DNA from: Actinomadura rubrisoli
Lineage (GTDB): Bacteria; Actinomycetota; Actinomycetes; Streptosporangiales; Streptosporangiaceae
Reading direction: 5' to 3'
DNA length: 59,864 nucleotides
NCBI RefSeq assembly: GCF_004349215.1
Contig: NZ_SMKU01000014.1
Location: 1 to 59,864 of the forward strand
Shown: piece after piece, positions 19,119-27,224 of the stretch
Layout of the letters: each line of letters begins with the position of its first letter
How positions within the stretch are numbered: the stretch's first letter is position 1
The notes under the pieces: model-generated
Seen by the model: the letters and a program-made list of their open reading frames with translations, nothing else
What the model was told of the DNA's origin: nothing
The model's database searches: none
Translations under genes and position numbers: made by a program

Positions 19119-19149
19119 CCCACCCGACCATGACCCACCCGACCATGAC
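19115..19149 (+). repeat. 15-bp tandem repeat with three start codons
   Basis: ATGACCCACCCGACC occurs twice and is followed by a third partial copy, each beginning with ATG in the same frame. It encodes MTHPTMTHPTMT. Copy-number change would alter only the N-terminus and the choice of start. Confidence 0.85.
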
Positions 19150-20191
19150 ACGGCCGCACGTCATCACAGGCGCCACCGGACTGCTGGGGTCGGCGCTTCT
19201 GCTGGAGCTGCTCCAGCGAACGACTTCCGACATCTGGTGCCTGGTCCGCGCAGGCGATGAGAACCAGGCCATGGAGCGGATCACAGCCGCTCTGCGCTCG
19301 GCCGCGAACGCCTACGGCTCGGCCCGGCACCTGCACGCCGGCGCTGTCGAAAGCCGCTGCCACCCTTTGCCGGGAGATATCCAGAATTCCCGCTTCGGGC
19401 TGTCTGAACGCCGGTTGCCGCGCGCCGCTCTTTTCTGGCACTGCGCGGCGACCCTGCAATATCACGAGACCGCTGCGGCCGACATTGAGACGATCAATGT
19501 CCGCTCGGTCCAGCAGGCCCTGGACCTGTGCAGGGCCACAGACGCGCAACTGAACTATGTCAGCACGGCATACGTGGCCGGGCGCGGCGACGGCGTTCGA
19601 TTCGAGGTCCTTCCCGATCTCGCGCGTCCGGTGCGCAACCTGTACGAGTCCTCCAAAGCGCGAGCCGAGACACTCGTCTCCAGAAGCGCCGTGCCGTGGC
19701 GGATCATGCGGCCGAGCATCATCAGCGCGCATAGTACGTCCGGCAAGGCGCCGTCAGGCACGCCGGTGAGCAGACTCCTGGGCAAGCTCCAGGTCTTCCG
19801 CGACATCCATCTCACCTCCGGCACCGAGGAGCTCACCGTTCCAGCGGATTCCGAAACCGAACTCAATTTCGTACCCGTGGACCTGGCCGCCGGCGCGCTG
19901 GCGGATGTCGGCACCCTCGGCCCGACCGCGACAGTCTTCCATATCACCAACAAAATCGGCACCAAGATCGGGACCGTGTACCCGGAAATGTTCCGCCGCG
20001 CCGGGCTCCCGGAGCCGATCCTGTCGACCCGGAATCCGGAGATGACCGCACTCGACGTCCGGCTGGCCGAGATCATGGAGTTCGACCTTCAATATGCCGT
20101 CGGGCACCAGACCTTCGACAGGAGCAATACCGATCGGGTCATCGGAGGCGATACCCTGAAATTCGCGATAACGGAAAACGCTTTGAACTAA
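19115..20191 (+). CDS. thioester reductase-like SDR
   Basis: A 358-residue extended short-chain dehydrogenase of the carrier-protein thioester reductase / male-sterility group. It has a Rossmann TGATGLLGSALLLELL (about 14-29), GDI, a YVSTAYVAG strand, and a catalytic YESSK (Tyr and Lys). Such enzymes reduce ACP-bound acyl groups to aldehydes or alcohols with NAD(P)H. The N-terminus is built from a 15-base repeat that supplies three in-frame ATG codons (19115, 19130, 19145), so the true start is ambiguous; the first overlaps the ACP stop. Confidence 0.8.
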   Translation: MTHPTMTHPTMTRPHVITGATGLLGSALLLELLQRTTSDIWCLVRAGDENQAMERITAALRSAANAYGSARHLHAGAVESRCHPLPGDIQNSRFGLSERRLPRAALFWHCAATLQYHETAAADIETINVRSVQQALDLCRATDAQLNYVSTAYVAGRGDGVRFEVLPDLARPVRNLYESSKARAETLVSRSAVPWRIMRPSIISAHSTSGKAPSGTPVSRLLGKLQVFRDIHLTSGTEELTVPADSETELNFVPVDLAAGALADVGTLGPTATVFHITNKIGTKIGTVYPEMFRRAGLPEPILSTRNPEMTALDVRLAEIMEFDLQYAVGHQTFDRSNTDRVIGGDTLKFAITENALN

Positions 20192-20220
20192 AACGCAGCG
20201 ACAGTCTTGAAGGGGCAATG

Positions 20221-20655
20221 ATGAGCGTTCTTGAGGAAAGGAACCTCCAAACGACCGCCCGCTGGATCGAGCTCTACAACAATGACGTGCACCGTATGAT
20301 CGACGAAGTGTACGCCGACGAATTCGCGCTGCGGCTGCCCGGGTTCATCGAACTCACCGACAAGACGGCGTTTCACGAGGCGGAAGCGTACGTCCTCCAG
20401 CAGGCCCCGGACCGGAAGGGGCGCATCCTCCGCGCGGTGGCGAAAGACGACACCGTCACGGTCGAGTGCGTCCTGACCGGAACCGACCCCGAGAGCGGGC
20501 ACCCCTGGGAGACCTACTTTTGCGCGATCCTGCGGTTCCGCGACGGCAGGATCTACGCGGATCACTCCTACATCGACGTCGCGAAGTGGCCAGGGGTCGC
20601 GGACATCCTCAACGGCACTGTCCCTGGAAAGGAGGAAAACCGCTCAGCGAGGTGA
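20221..20655 (+). CDS. SnoaL-like / NTF2-fold protein
   Basis: A 144-residue protein of the nuclear-transport-factor-2 fold. An N-terminal helical pair (TARWIELYNNDVHRMIDEVYADEF) precedes a sheet with GFIELTDKTAFHEAEAYV, VECVLTGTDP and the closing FRDGRIYADHSYIDVAKW. SnoaL-type proteins serve as cyclases, hydroxylases or isomerases in natural product pathways. GAAGGGG precedes the second of two adjacent ATG codons. Its place between the reductase and the terpene cyclase argues for a tailoring role; the reaction is unknown. Confidence 0.7.
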   Translation: MSVLEERNLQTTARWIELYNNDVHRMIDEVYADEFALRLPGFIELTDKTAFHEAEAYVLQQAPDRKGRILRAVAKDDTVTVECVLTGTDPESGHPWETYFCAILRFRDGRIYADHSYIDVAKWPGVADILNGTVPGKEENRSAR

Positions 20656-20704
20656 TCTCAGTGCGTGTTCGGGATGGCGCTTGTCATCGGTTCGGAGATG
20701 CGCC

Positions 20705-21772
20705 GTGACGTCGATGAGCGGAGCCGGGATCGTGGTCCCTCCGCTGTATTCACCGTTCTGCTCGGCGATCCACCCCGCCCACACGGCCATCGACGCCAGC
20801 ACCCGGGAGTGGGCGGAGGCGTTCGGGATCGGGAACGTCCGGCTGGTGGATCACGACATCGGAACGTTCGCCGCGCGGATCCTGCCGGAGGGCGACCGCG
20901 ATGTCGTGCAACTGCTGGGCGACTTCGTGGTCTGGCTCTTCGGGGTCGATGACGGGTACTGCGAGGAAGGGGACCTCGGCCGGGAACCGGGGGAGCTCGC
21001 CGGGCAGCTCTCCCGGCTGCTGCGGGTCGCCCAGAATCCTGAGGCTCCGCTGCTGCCGGGTGATCCACTGGCCGAGGGCCTGCGCGACCTGCGGCGTCGC
21101 CTCGACGCTCATGCCTCGCCGACGCAACGGGCCCGGTGGATCGACGCGCTGCGGGAGTACTTCCTGGCGGTGGTCTGGGAAGCCCAGCACCGCGTGCACG
21201 CCACCATCCCGAGCCTGGCGGACTACACCCTGATGCGGCTGTATGACGGCGCGACCACGGCCGTACCGCCGCTCCTGGAGGCGGGGCACGGATACGAGTT
21301 GCCGGCCGACGTGCGAGACAGCCGTCCCGTGCGCGCCCTTGCCGAGATGACGTACTTCATCATCGCCTGGGACAACGACATCCTCTCCTTCCACAAGGAG
21401 CAGCGGGCAGGCCACTACTGCCTCAACGCCGTACGAGTCCTCGCCCACGAATCAGGCGTCCCGCACGACGAGGCTCTCGTCACGGCGGTCGCTCAGCGCG
21501 ATCGGGTGAGCTGCCAGTTCCTGCGGTTGCGCGACATGCTTTCCGCGGAGGCGACCGGCGATCTGCGGCAGTACCTCGCCGGCCTGAGCTCCTTCATCCG
21601 CGCCGCCCAGGACTGGGGGATCACCTCCCGCCGCTACACCACCCCGCACGACCCGGCGCCGCTGCCGACCGGCTTCGCCACCGAGCCCACCGACGACAGC
21701 ACCGATCCCTTGCCCATTCCCGCTATCGCCTGGTGGTGGGACCCGGAATTGCGCCGACCGTTGACACGGTGA
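20705..21772 (+). CDS. class I terpene cyclase
   Basis: A 355-residue single-domain bacterial terpene synthase. The first metal site is FGVDDGYCEE (D82, D83, with E87/E88), and the second is the complete NSE/DTE triad NDILSFHKE (N224, S228, E232). A C-terminal SRRY supplies the usual Arg-Tyr pair. It ionises a prenyl diphosphate (GPP or FPP are usual for this length; product not predictable). GTG 20705 has GGAG 7 bases upstream. It closes the operon and ends 8 bases from the convergent OleB-like gene. Confidence 0.88.
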   Translation: MTSMSGAGIVVPPLYSPFCSAIHPAHTAIDASTREWAEAFGIGNVRLVDHDIGTFAARILPEGDRDVVQLLGDFVVWLFGVDDGYCEEGDLGREPGELAGQLSRLLRVAQNPEAPLLPGDPLAEGLRDLRRRLDAHASPTQRARWIDALREYFLAVVWEAQHRVHATIPSLADYTLMRLYDGATTAVPPLLEAGHGYELPADVRDSRPVRALAEMTYFIIAWDNDILSFHKEQRAGHYCLNAVRVLAHESGVPHDEALVTAVAQRDRVSCQFLRLRDMLSAEATGDLRQYLAGLSSFIRAAQDWGITSRRYTTPHDPAPLPTGFATEPTDDSTDPLPIPAIAWWWDPELRRPLTR

Positions 21773-21780
21773 CGGACGCG

Positions 21781-22776
21781 TCATTCGCTGAGGAATCTGC
21801 GCAACGCGATCAGGAGATCGTCGCCGGCGTCCTCCACGACGAGGTGACCGGCACGCTGGAAGGCGCAGACGCGGGCGTTCGGGAAGCGTTCTCGCCATTG
21901 GCGCAGGAACGCGGGATCGAAGACGGGGTCGTGCCGTCCCCAGCCGATCAGCATGGGAACGTGGGCGAACCGGCTCAGGGAGTCGCTGATCCGGCACAGC
22001 AGCGGCCAGGCCGGATCGCCGGGGCCCAGAGGGATGTCCTGGACGAACCGCTGGACGGCCAGGCGGCCGCCCGGCTGGTGGTAAGGGGTCAGGTAGGCGG
22101 CCCGGACGGCCCGTGGCAGCGGCCGCCGCACTCCGAACGGCGGCAGCGTCGCGAGCCGGGCGAAGGCGTTGTGCCGCAGGAACAGGCGCCCGCCCAGCCG
22201 GGTGTCGCGCAGCACCCGGAACGGGATCCGCAGCGCGGGCCGGGGCCGGGCGCCGTGCGGATTGGGAAAGGCCGCGGTGTTCAGGACGACCAGGCGGGAC
22301 ACGCGCTCGGGATGCCGACGCGCCCAGCCCATGCCGATCGGTCCGCCCCAGTCGTGCATCACCAGCGTCCAGCCGCGGTCGGGGACGCCCTGGGAGGTGA
22401 TGAGGTGATCGGTGAGAGCGTCCAGATCGTCGATGCGTGAGGCGAGCGTGAAGGTGTAGCGGTCATCGGCGGGTTTGTCGGACAGCCCCATGCCGATGTG
22501 GTCGGGCGCGATGCACCGGAACCGGTCGCGCAGGGCCAGCACGGGGCGCCGCCACAGGTAGCTCCAGGTCGGGTTGCCGTGCACGAACAGCACCGGAGGC
22601 CCGCTTCCCTCGTCCAGATAGTGCTGTCGCAGGCGGTGCGGCGCGCGCCGATCGCCAGGGGGGCCGGCGTGGACGTACCAGTGCGAGTCGAACGGGTAGC
22701 CGGGAAGGACGGTCATCGCACCCCTCAGAGGATGGTGGGCCAGGAAGCCGCCGTCCCCGGTCACCGGCGCCGTCAC
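21781..22776 (-). CDS. oleB: OleB-like alpha/beta hydrolase (beta-lactone decarboxylase)
   Basis: A 331-residue haloalkane-dehalogenase-fold protein. The oxyanion motif is HGNPTWSYLWR, the nucleophile is D142 in MHDWGGPIGMG (Asp, as in dehalogenases and OleB), and the catalytic His is in RAGHLVVED near the C-terminus. Association with an OleC-type synthetase identifies it as OleB-like: OleB removes CO2 from a cis-beta-lactone to give an olefin. The GTG start overlaps the oleC stop (GTGA) and has GGGGAGG upstream; an internal ATG at 22716 with GAGGGG is an alternative. Confidence 0.75.
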   Translation of the reverse strand: MTAPVTGDGGFLAHHPLRGAMTVLPGYPFDSHWYVHAGPPGDRRAPHRLRQHYLDEGSGPPVLFVHGNPTWSYLWRRPVLALRDRFRCIAPDHIGMGLSDKPADDRYTFTLASRIDDLDALTDHLITSQGVPDRGWTLVMHDWGGPIGMGWARRHPERVSRLVVLNTAAFPNPHGARPRPALRIPFRVLRDTRLGGRLFLRHNAFARLATLPPFGVRRPLPRAVRAAYLTPYHQPGGRLAVQRFVQDIPLGPGDPAWPLLCRISDSLSRFAHVPMLIGWGRHDPVFDPAFLRQWRERFPNARVCAFQRAGHLVVEDAGDDLLIALRRFLSE

Positions 22777-24410
22777 CCCCGCCTCCCCAGCCGGCGGGCC
22801 GCCCAGGCGGCGAGCACGTGGCGGCGGATCTTGCTGTTGTGCCGGACGTCCACGGGAAAGGACCGGTGCGGCAGTACATCGGTGATGCCGGCGGCGGGCA
22901 GGCGCTCACCGGCGACCTCCAGTACCGCGTGGACGAGGCCGGTGCGCCGCCGGCGGCCGAGACCGGGTTCGGGTTCGACCACCAGTACCGGACGCTGCGC
23001 CCCGGCCGGGCCGACGCCGACCAGCGCCGTCCGCCGTACTCCGGCCACGGCCGCGAAGACGGGCTCGACCTGGTCGGTGTACAGCTCGCCGTGGCCGGTG
23101 CGGACCCGTTCGCACTTGCGGCCGGCGAACCACAACCGGCCCTGCTCGTCGACCCGGCCCACGTCGCCCATGCGGTGCCAGACCCGGTCGCCGTCGCTGA
23201 TCCGGGCCAGCCGCGTCGCATCGGGCCGGTCGAGGTAGGGGTCGCTGACCGCGGGCGACGCGACGGTGATCTCCCCGATGGCCCCGGGCGGCACCTCCAG
23301 GCCGTCGCTCCATTCGTCGACCGGGTCGTCGCCGACGCCGATGATCCGGACGAGGACGCCCGGCAGCGGGACGCCCAGGCACGTTCCGGCGCCGTGTGCG
23401 GTGGCCTGGCCGGTCTCGGCGAGTTCACGTGCCTCGATCGCGGCGACCGGCATGCATTCGGTGGCCCCGTACACCGACAGCAGCCGTGCCCGCTCGGTGA
23501 GGCAGCCGCGCATGCGCTCCGACACCGCCAGCGGCAGAGGCGCACCGGCGGTCACCACGTCGGTGACCGATTCCAGTACCACGCGGCGGGCGGCGCAGTG
23601 CCGGGACAGCCGGTCCAGCAGTGCCGGCGGAGCGAAGAGCCCCGCGACCCGGTGCCGCCGGACGTCGCGGACGAGCCGGGCCGGATCGGCCCGCAGGGGA
23701 CGGCGCGGATCGACGTCGGGGATCACCGCGGTGGCCCCGAACGCCAGGCAGGCCACCATGAACGGCGGGAACGTCGACATCACCGGTGCCGCGGGCCGCC
23801 ACACCCGCAGCGGCGAGAGCAGGTCGAACTGCGCTGCCAGATGCCGGTACCGCAGCGGGACGCCCTTAGGTGCCCCGGTCGATCCGGAGGTGTAGGCGAT
23901 CACGGCCGGCTCGTCGGGCGCGGGCAGCGGCCGGTCGCGGTCCATCGCAGGCGTGGCGGCGCGCAGCCGGTGCAGGGTCCGGCCGAACCAGAACCGACGC
24001 GGACCCACGGTGACGACGATGCGGGCGTCGGCGCGGGCCCAGCCCAGCACCAGCCGGGCCGCCTGCGCCTGCGGGATCCCGATGAACGCCTCCGGCGCCA
24101 CCTCCCGCAGGCAGGTCCGCACCGCACCGGGCCCGAGACCGGGATCGACCACCACCGGAACCGCACGCAACCGCAACACCGCCAGCACCAGCGGCAGCAG
24201 CCCTTGCCGCGGCGGCACCAGCAGCACCGTGCGGGTGCCCGGACGCAGCCCCGCCCGCTCCAGCGCCGCCGCCGTGTGGTCCACCTCCTCCAGCAGCTGG
24301 GCATAGGTCGTCGACGTGGGCTCCTGCCCGGGAACCACGCACGCCGCCACGTCGGAATGATCACGAACGAGGCCCTGGACGAGCGCCGATATGCCGGTGG
24401 CCGGGCCCAT
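22773..24410 (-). CDS. oleC: OleC-like beta-lactone synthetase
   Basis: A 545-residue ANL-superfamily enzyme. The ATP loop is YTSGSTGAPKGVPL, the acyl-binding motif YGATECMPVA, and the hinge region WHRMGDVGRVDEQGRLWFAGRK. The C-terminal FPVDVRHNSKIRR is characteristic of OleC, which converts beta-hydroxy acids to beta-lactones with ATP. ATG 24410 follows GGGAGGGGGAGG and is preferred over an upstream ATG 30 bases away. OleA (condensing enzyme) and OleD (reductase) are not in the window, so the beta-hydroxy acid must come from elsewhere, possibly from a locus such as the convergent FAAL/ACP one. Confidence 0.75.
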   Translation of the reverse strand: MGPATGISALVQGLVRDHSDVAACVVPGQEPTSTTYAQLLEEVDHTAAALERAGLRPGTRTVLLVPPRQGLLPLVLAVLRLRAVPVVVDPGLGPGAVRTCLREVAPEAFIGIPQAQAARLVLGWARADARIVVTVGPRRFWFGRTLHRLRAATPAMDRDRPLPAPDEPAVIAYTSGSTGAPKGVPLRYRHLAAQFDLLSPLRVWRPAAPVMSTFPPFMVACLAFGATAVIPDVDPRRPLRADPARLVRDVRRHRVAGLFAPPALLDRLSRHCAARRVVLESVTDVVTAGAPLPLAVSERMRGCLTERARLLSVYGATECMPVAAIEARELAETGQATAHGAGTCLGVPLPGVLVRIIGVGDDPVDEWSDGLEVPPGAIGEITVASPAVSDPYLDRPDATRLARISDGDRVWHRMGDVGRVDEQGRLWFAGRKCERVRTGHGELYTDQVEPVFAAVAGVRRTALVGVGPAGAQRPVLVVEPEPGLGRRRRTGLVHAVLEVAGERLPAAGITDVLPHRSFPVDVRHNSKIRRHVLAAWAARRLGRRG

Positions 24411-24799
24411 CGCCTCCCCCTCCCGTCCCCCGGTCACCATCGCGACACCGGCCCGGCGTGCCGGCAGTCCGCGCCACCACCCATGTCACCCCAAAAGGTC
24501 ACGTTAAGCGTTCACTTCATTACAAGCTGCAAGAATAGGGCCACCATGCGCAACGGGCCATCGGTCCCGAGACACCTAACCGCGCAGCATGGACGACCTC
24601 ACCCTGGCCCACGCGTGCGGCCACCCCATCTGCTCGCCGAACCCGGACGGAACGCGCGGTGCATGCCCCTGAGGAGTGAGCGGTACCGGGTCTGATGAAG
24701 CCTGGGGGAAGATCATTCATTCGGTAACGCCCATGAGTTTCGACGTTCTTGAGGCGTACGGTGGATTGATATCGCGAAATCCGCCCATCCAGAGAGATC
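24411..24799. other. intergenic region between oleC and the lipoprotein gene
   Basis: About 390 bases separating divergent genes, with AT-richer stretches around 24490-24545 and 24715-24790 that could hold both promoters. No open frame with convincing coding character and no clear repeat was found. Confidence 0.3.
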
Positions 24800-25138
24800 A
24801 TGCAGCGTTCCGTCCCTGTCCTGGCCGTCCTGGCGCTCGGTGGAGCGCTGCTGCTAGGCGGCTGCCGGTATCACTCTCACAGCTGCCATTACCGCGGATG
24901 CCATGTGACCGTCTCCGGCGCCGGTCAGACCGTGGAGGTGAGCGGCGTCCACCTCACGGTCTCGCGGATTTCGAGCCAGGGGATGACCGTGGCCACCGAC
25001 GGTTCCGGGCCAACGGTGATCGGCGTCGGGCAGAGCACCCGCGTCGGCCGCTTCAAGATCAAGGTGGCGTCCGCCGACAACGACAAGGTCAAGTTCGACA
25101 TAGAGGGAGAGTGGATTTGGGTGAGGCCGTTCCTGTGA
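24800..25138 (+). CDS. Cys/His-rich lipoprotein, unknown function
   Basis: A 112-residue protein with a classical lipoprotein signal: charged MQR, hydrophobic VPVLAVLALGGALLLGG, and lipobox LGGC at Cys22. The mature N-terminus is RYHSHSCHYRGCH, with four His and two Cys in 13 residues, which suggests metal or heme binding (inference). The remainder is a small beta-rich domain with VEVSGVHLTVSRI and VGRFKIKVASADNDKVKFDIEGEW. It sits beside, and converges on, the NarL-type two-component system. Family not recognised. Confidence 0.6.
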   Translation: MQRSVPVLAVLALGGALLLGGCRYHSHSCHYRGCHVTVSGAGQTVEVSGVHLTVSRISSQGMTVATDGSGPTVIGVGQSTRVGRFKIKVASADNDKVKFDIEGEWIWVRPFL

Positions 25139-25197
25139 CCCCAACGGCGGAACTGATGATCAAGAGAAAGGCTCCCGGGCCCGCGCCCCAGGGCGGG

Positions 25198-25875
25198 TCA
25201 GGAGTCGGCGGCGTCGTGGGCGAGGATGGCGAGCTGGATGCGGTTGGACATGTCCAGCTTCGTCAGGGCGCTGGAGATGTGGGCCTTGACGCTGCCCACC
25301 GACATGTAGAGGCGCTCGGCGATCTCGGAGTTCGGGAGCCCCTCGGCGACGGCGGCCGCCACCTCCCGTTCGCGCTGCGACAGCACGGCCAGGCGCCGGC
25401 GCGCCTCGGCCGCGCGGGTGCCCTCGGCCGAGGGCGCGGTGAGGCGGTCGATCAGCCTGCGGGCCACGGCCGGTGAGAGCACGGGCTCGCCCGCCGCGGA
25501 GCGCCGCACGGCGTCGACGATCTCGTCCGGCCCGGCGTGCTTGAGCAGGAAGCCGGCCGCCCCGGCGCGCAGCGCGGCCACGATGTTGGCGTCGTCGCCG
25601 AACGTCGTCAGCACGATGACCTCCGGTGCCCCGTCCCCGCGGGCGGTGAGGGCCCGGGTCGCGGCGATGCCGTCCAGGTACGGCATCCGCACGTCCATGA
25701 GGACGACGTCGGGCAGCAGGCGGGCCACGGCGTCGACGACGCCGGTGCCGTCGTCGGCCTCTCCCACCACCTCCAGGTCGCGGGCGCCGCGCAGCATCAG
25801 CCGCAACCCGGTCCGCACCAGCGGGTCGTCGTCGACGAGCAGGACCCGGACGGGGGCGGGCGTCTCACCGGTCAT
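25198..25875 (-). CDS. LuxR/NarL-family response regulator
   Basis: A 225-residue regulator. The receiver domain has VDDDP (15-18 acidic pocket), phospho-acceptor D61 in LMDVRMP, the T/K switch residues in VIVLTTF and LLKHAGP; the C-terminal LuxR helix-turn-helix is LSQREREVAAAVAEGLPNSEIAERLYMSVGSVKAHISSALTKL. Its ATG overlaps the stop of the histidine kinase gene (ATGA), so the two are translated as a pair. Confidence 0.92.
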   Translation of the reverse strand: MTGETPAPVRVLLVDDDPLVRTGLRLMLRGARDLEVVGEADDGTGVVDAVARLLPDVVLMDVRMPYLDGIAATRALTARGDGAPEVIVLTTFGDDANIVAALRAGAAGFLLKHAGPDEIVDAVRRSAAGEPVLSPAVARRLIDRLTAPSAEGTRAAEARRRLAVLSQREREVAAAVAEGLPNSEIAERLYMSVGSVKAHISSALTKLDMSNRIQLAILAHDAADS

Positions 25876-27095
25876 GGCGGCCACGGTAGCCGGGCGGCCA
25901 GCCGGAAGGCCCCGCCGCGCGGGCCGTGCTCCAGGGTGCCGCCGTCCAGCGCCACCCGTTCGGCAAGGCCGGTCAGGCCCCGTCCGGTTCCGGGCAGGAT
26001 CGCGGCGGCGGGGTCCGTCATCGCGCTGGTCACCACCACCTCCAGGCCGTCGCCGGGCCGTCCGGCGAACCGTACGGTGACCGGGGCGCCGGGGGCGTGT
26101 TTGCGGGCATTGGTCAGGCCCTCCTGGACCGTGCGGTAGGCGGTGCGCTGTATCTGGGGACGAGGCGGGGCCGGTGCTTCGAGCACGTCCCCGCCCTCGA
26201 ACGCGATCCGCTGCCCGGCGGCCCGCGCCTCGTCGATCAGGCCGGTGATCTCGGCCATGCGCGGCTGCGGCCGGGACGGGACGAGACCCCCGGCGCGGGA
26301 CGGGTCCTCGGCGCCGGGCTCGCCCGGGCCCAGCACCGCCAGCACGTCGCCGAGCTCGTCGAGGGCCAGGCGGGCGTTGCCGCGGATGACCTCGACCGCC
26401 TCCCGCACCTCGGCGGCGTCCAGCGGCGGTCCCTGCCCGGTCTCGGCCTGGGCCGTGCGGTAGGCCAGCGCCCCGGCGTGCATGGCCAGCAGGGAGACCC
26501 GGTGGGCCAGCACGTCGTGCATCTCGCGGGCGATCCGCGCCCGCTCGGCCCGCCGGGCGTCGGCGACCTGCAGCGCGTGCTCGCGCCGCCGCCGTTCGGC
26601 CTCCAGGCGCGCGGCGGCCGCCAGCCGGCGTCGGGCCCGTACCGCGATGCCCCATCCGAGCGGCGCCACGAAGATCAGGACCAGCGCCGCCGCGTTCTGC
26701 CCGCCGGTGCTGCCCGGCGGCGGGAAGATCAGCCCGGAAGGCACGACCACCAGCAGGTGGAGCCCGGTGACCAGCGCGGCGACCGGCCACTCCCGGTGGA
26801 CGGCCACGGTGAGCACGGCGACGACGGCGGCGCCGGTCGCGGCGGCCGACACCGCGAGCAGCGGCACCAGCAGGAGGGCCAGCCCCAGCGGGTAGCGCCT
26901 CCGCCGGCACAGGGCCAGGCACGCGAGCGCGCCGAGCCAGGGATCGGCCGTGGTCGCCCAGCCGGGCAGGCCGTCCTGCTGCGGAAGGGTCCGCTGGACG
27001 TCGGCCCACACCAGCCACGCGCCGCCGAGCAGCGCGATGTCGGCCGCCCAGTGGCGGTGCCCGTTGAGAGGGGCGGCCTCGCGGAGCCGGTGCAT
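25872..27095 (-). CDS. sensor histidine kinase (HisKA_3 type)
   Basis: A 407-residue membrane kinase. Four to six hydrophobic segments (about 15-150) precede a coiled linker, the HisKA_3 dimerisation box ERARIAREMHDVLAHR with phospho-acceptor H193, and a degenerate ATPase domain (QRTAYRTVQEGLTNARKHAPG, GTGRGLTGLAERV). It is the cognate partner of the downstream NarL-type regulator. There is no sizeable extracellular sensor domain, so the signal is probably sensed in or at the membrane, as in DesK-like kinases. Confidence 0.9.
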   Translation of the reverse strand: MHRLREAAPLNGHRHWAADIALLGGAWLVWADVQRTLPQQDGLPGWATTADPWLGALACLALCRRRRYPLGLALLLVPLLAVSAAATGAAVVAVLTVAVHREWPVAALVTGLHLLVVVPSGLIFPPPGSTGGQNAAALVLIFVAPLGWGIAVRARRRLAAAARLEAERRRREHALQVADARRAERARIAREMHDVLAHRVSLLAMHAGALAYRTAQAETGQGPPLDAAEVREAVEVIRGNARLALDELGDVLAVLGPGEPGAEDPSRAGGLVPSRPQPRMAEITGLIDEARAAGQRIAFEGGDVLEAPAPPRPQIQRTAYRTVQEGLTNARKHAPGAPVTVRFAGRPGDGLEVVVTSAMTDPAAAILPGTGRGLTGLAERVALDGGTLEHGPRGGAFRLAARLPWPP

Positions 27096-27224
27096 GACCC
27101 GAGCCTAGAGACCGGGCGGCCCGCCGGGCACTGGCCGACCGGCCGGTGGTCGTGGCCGCCCGGCCAGGATCGGTGGCCGGGCGGCCGAGGCCGCGACCCG
27201 GATCCCGGTGGTGGGCTCACCGGC

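Noticed and set aside
15953..21772. NRPS- or PKS-type cluster
   Set aside because: Only stand-alone ligase, carrier and reductase are present; no condensation, ketosynthase or multi-modular gene.
25926..27224. Long upstream extension of the glycoside hydrolase frame
   Set aside because: It lies antisense to the histidine kinase and has no protein-like motifs; a signal-like start is present at 27225.
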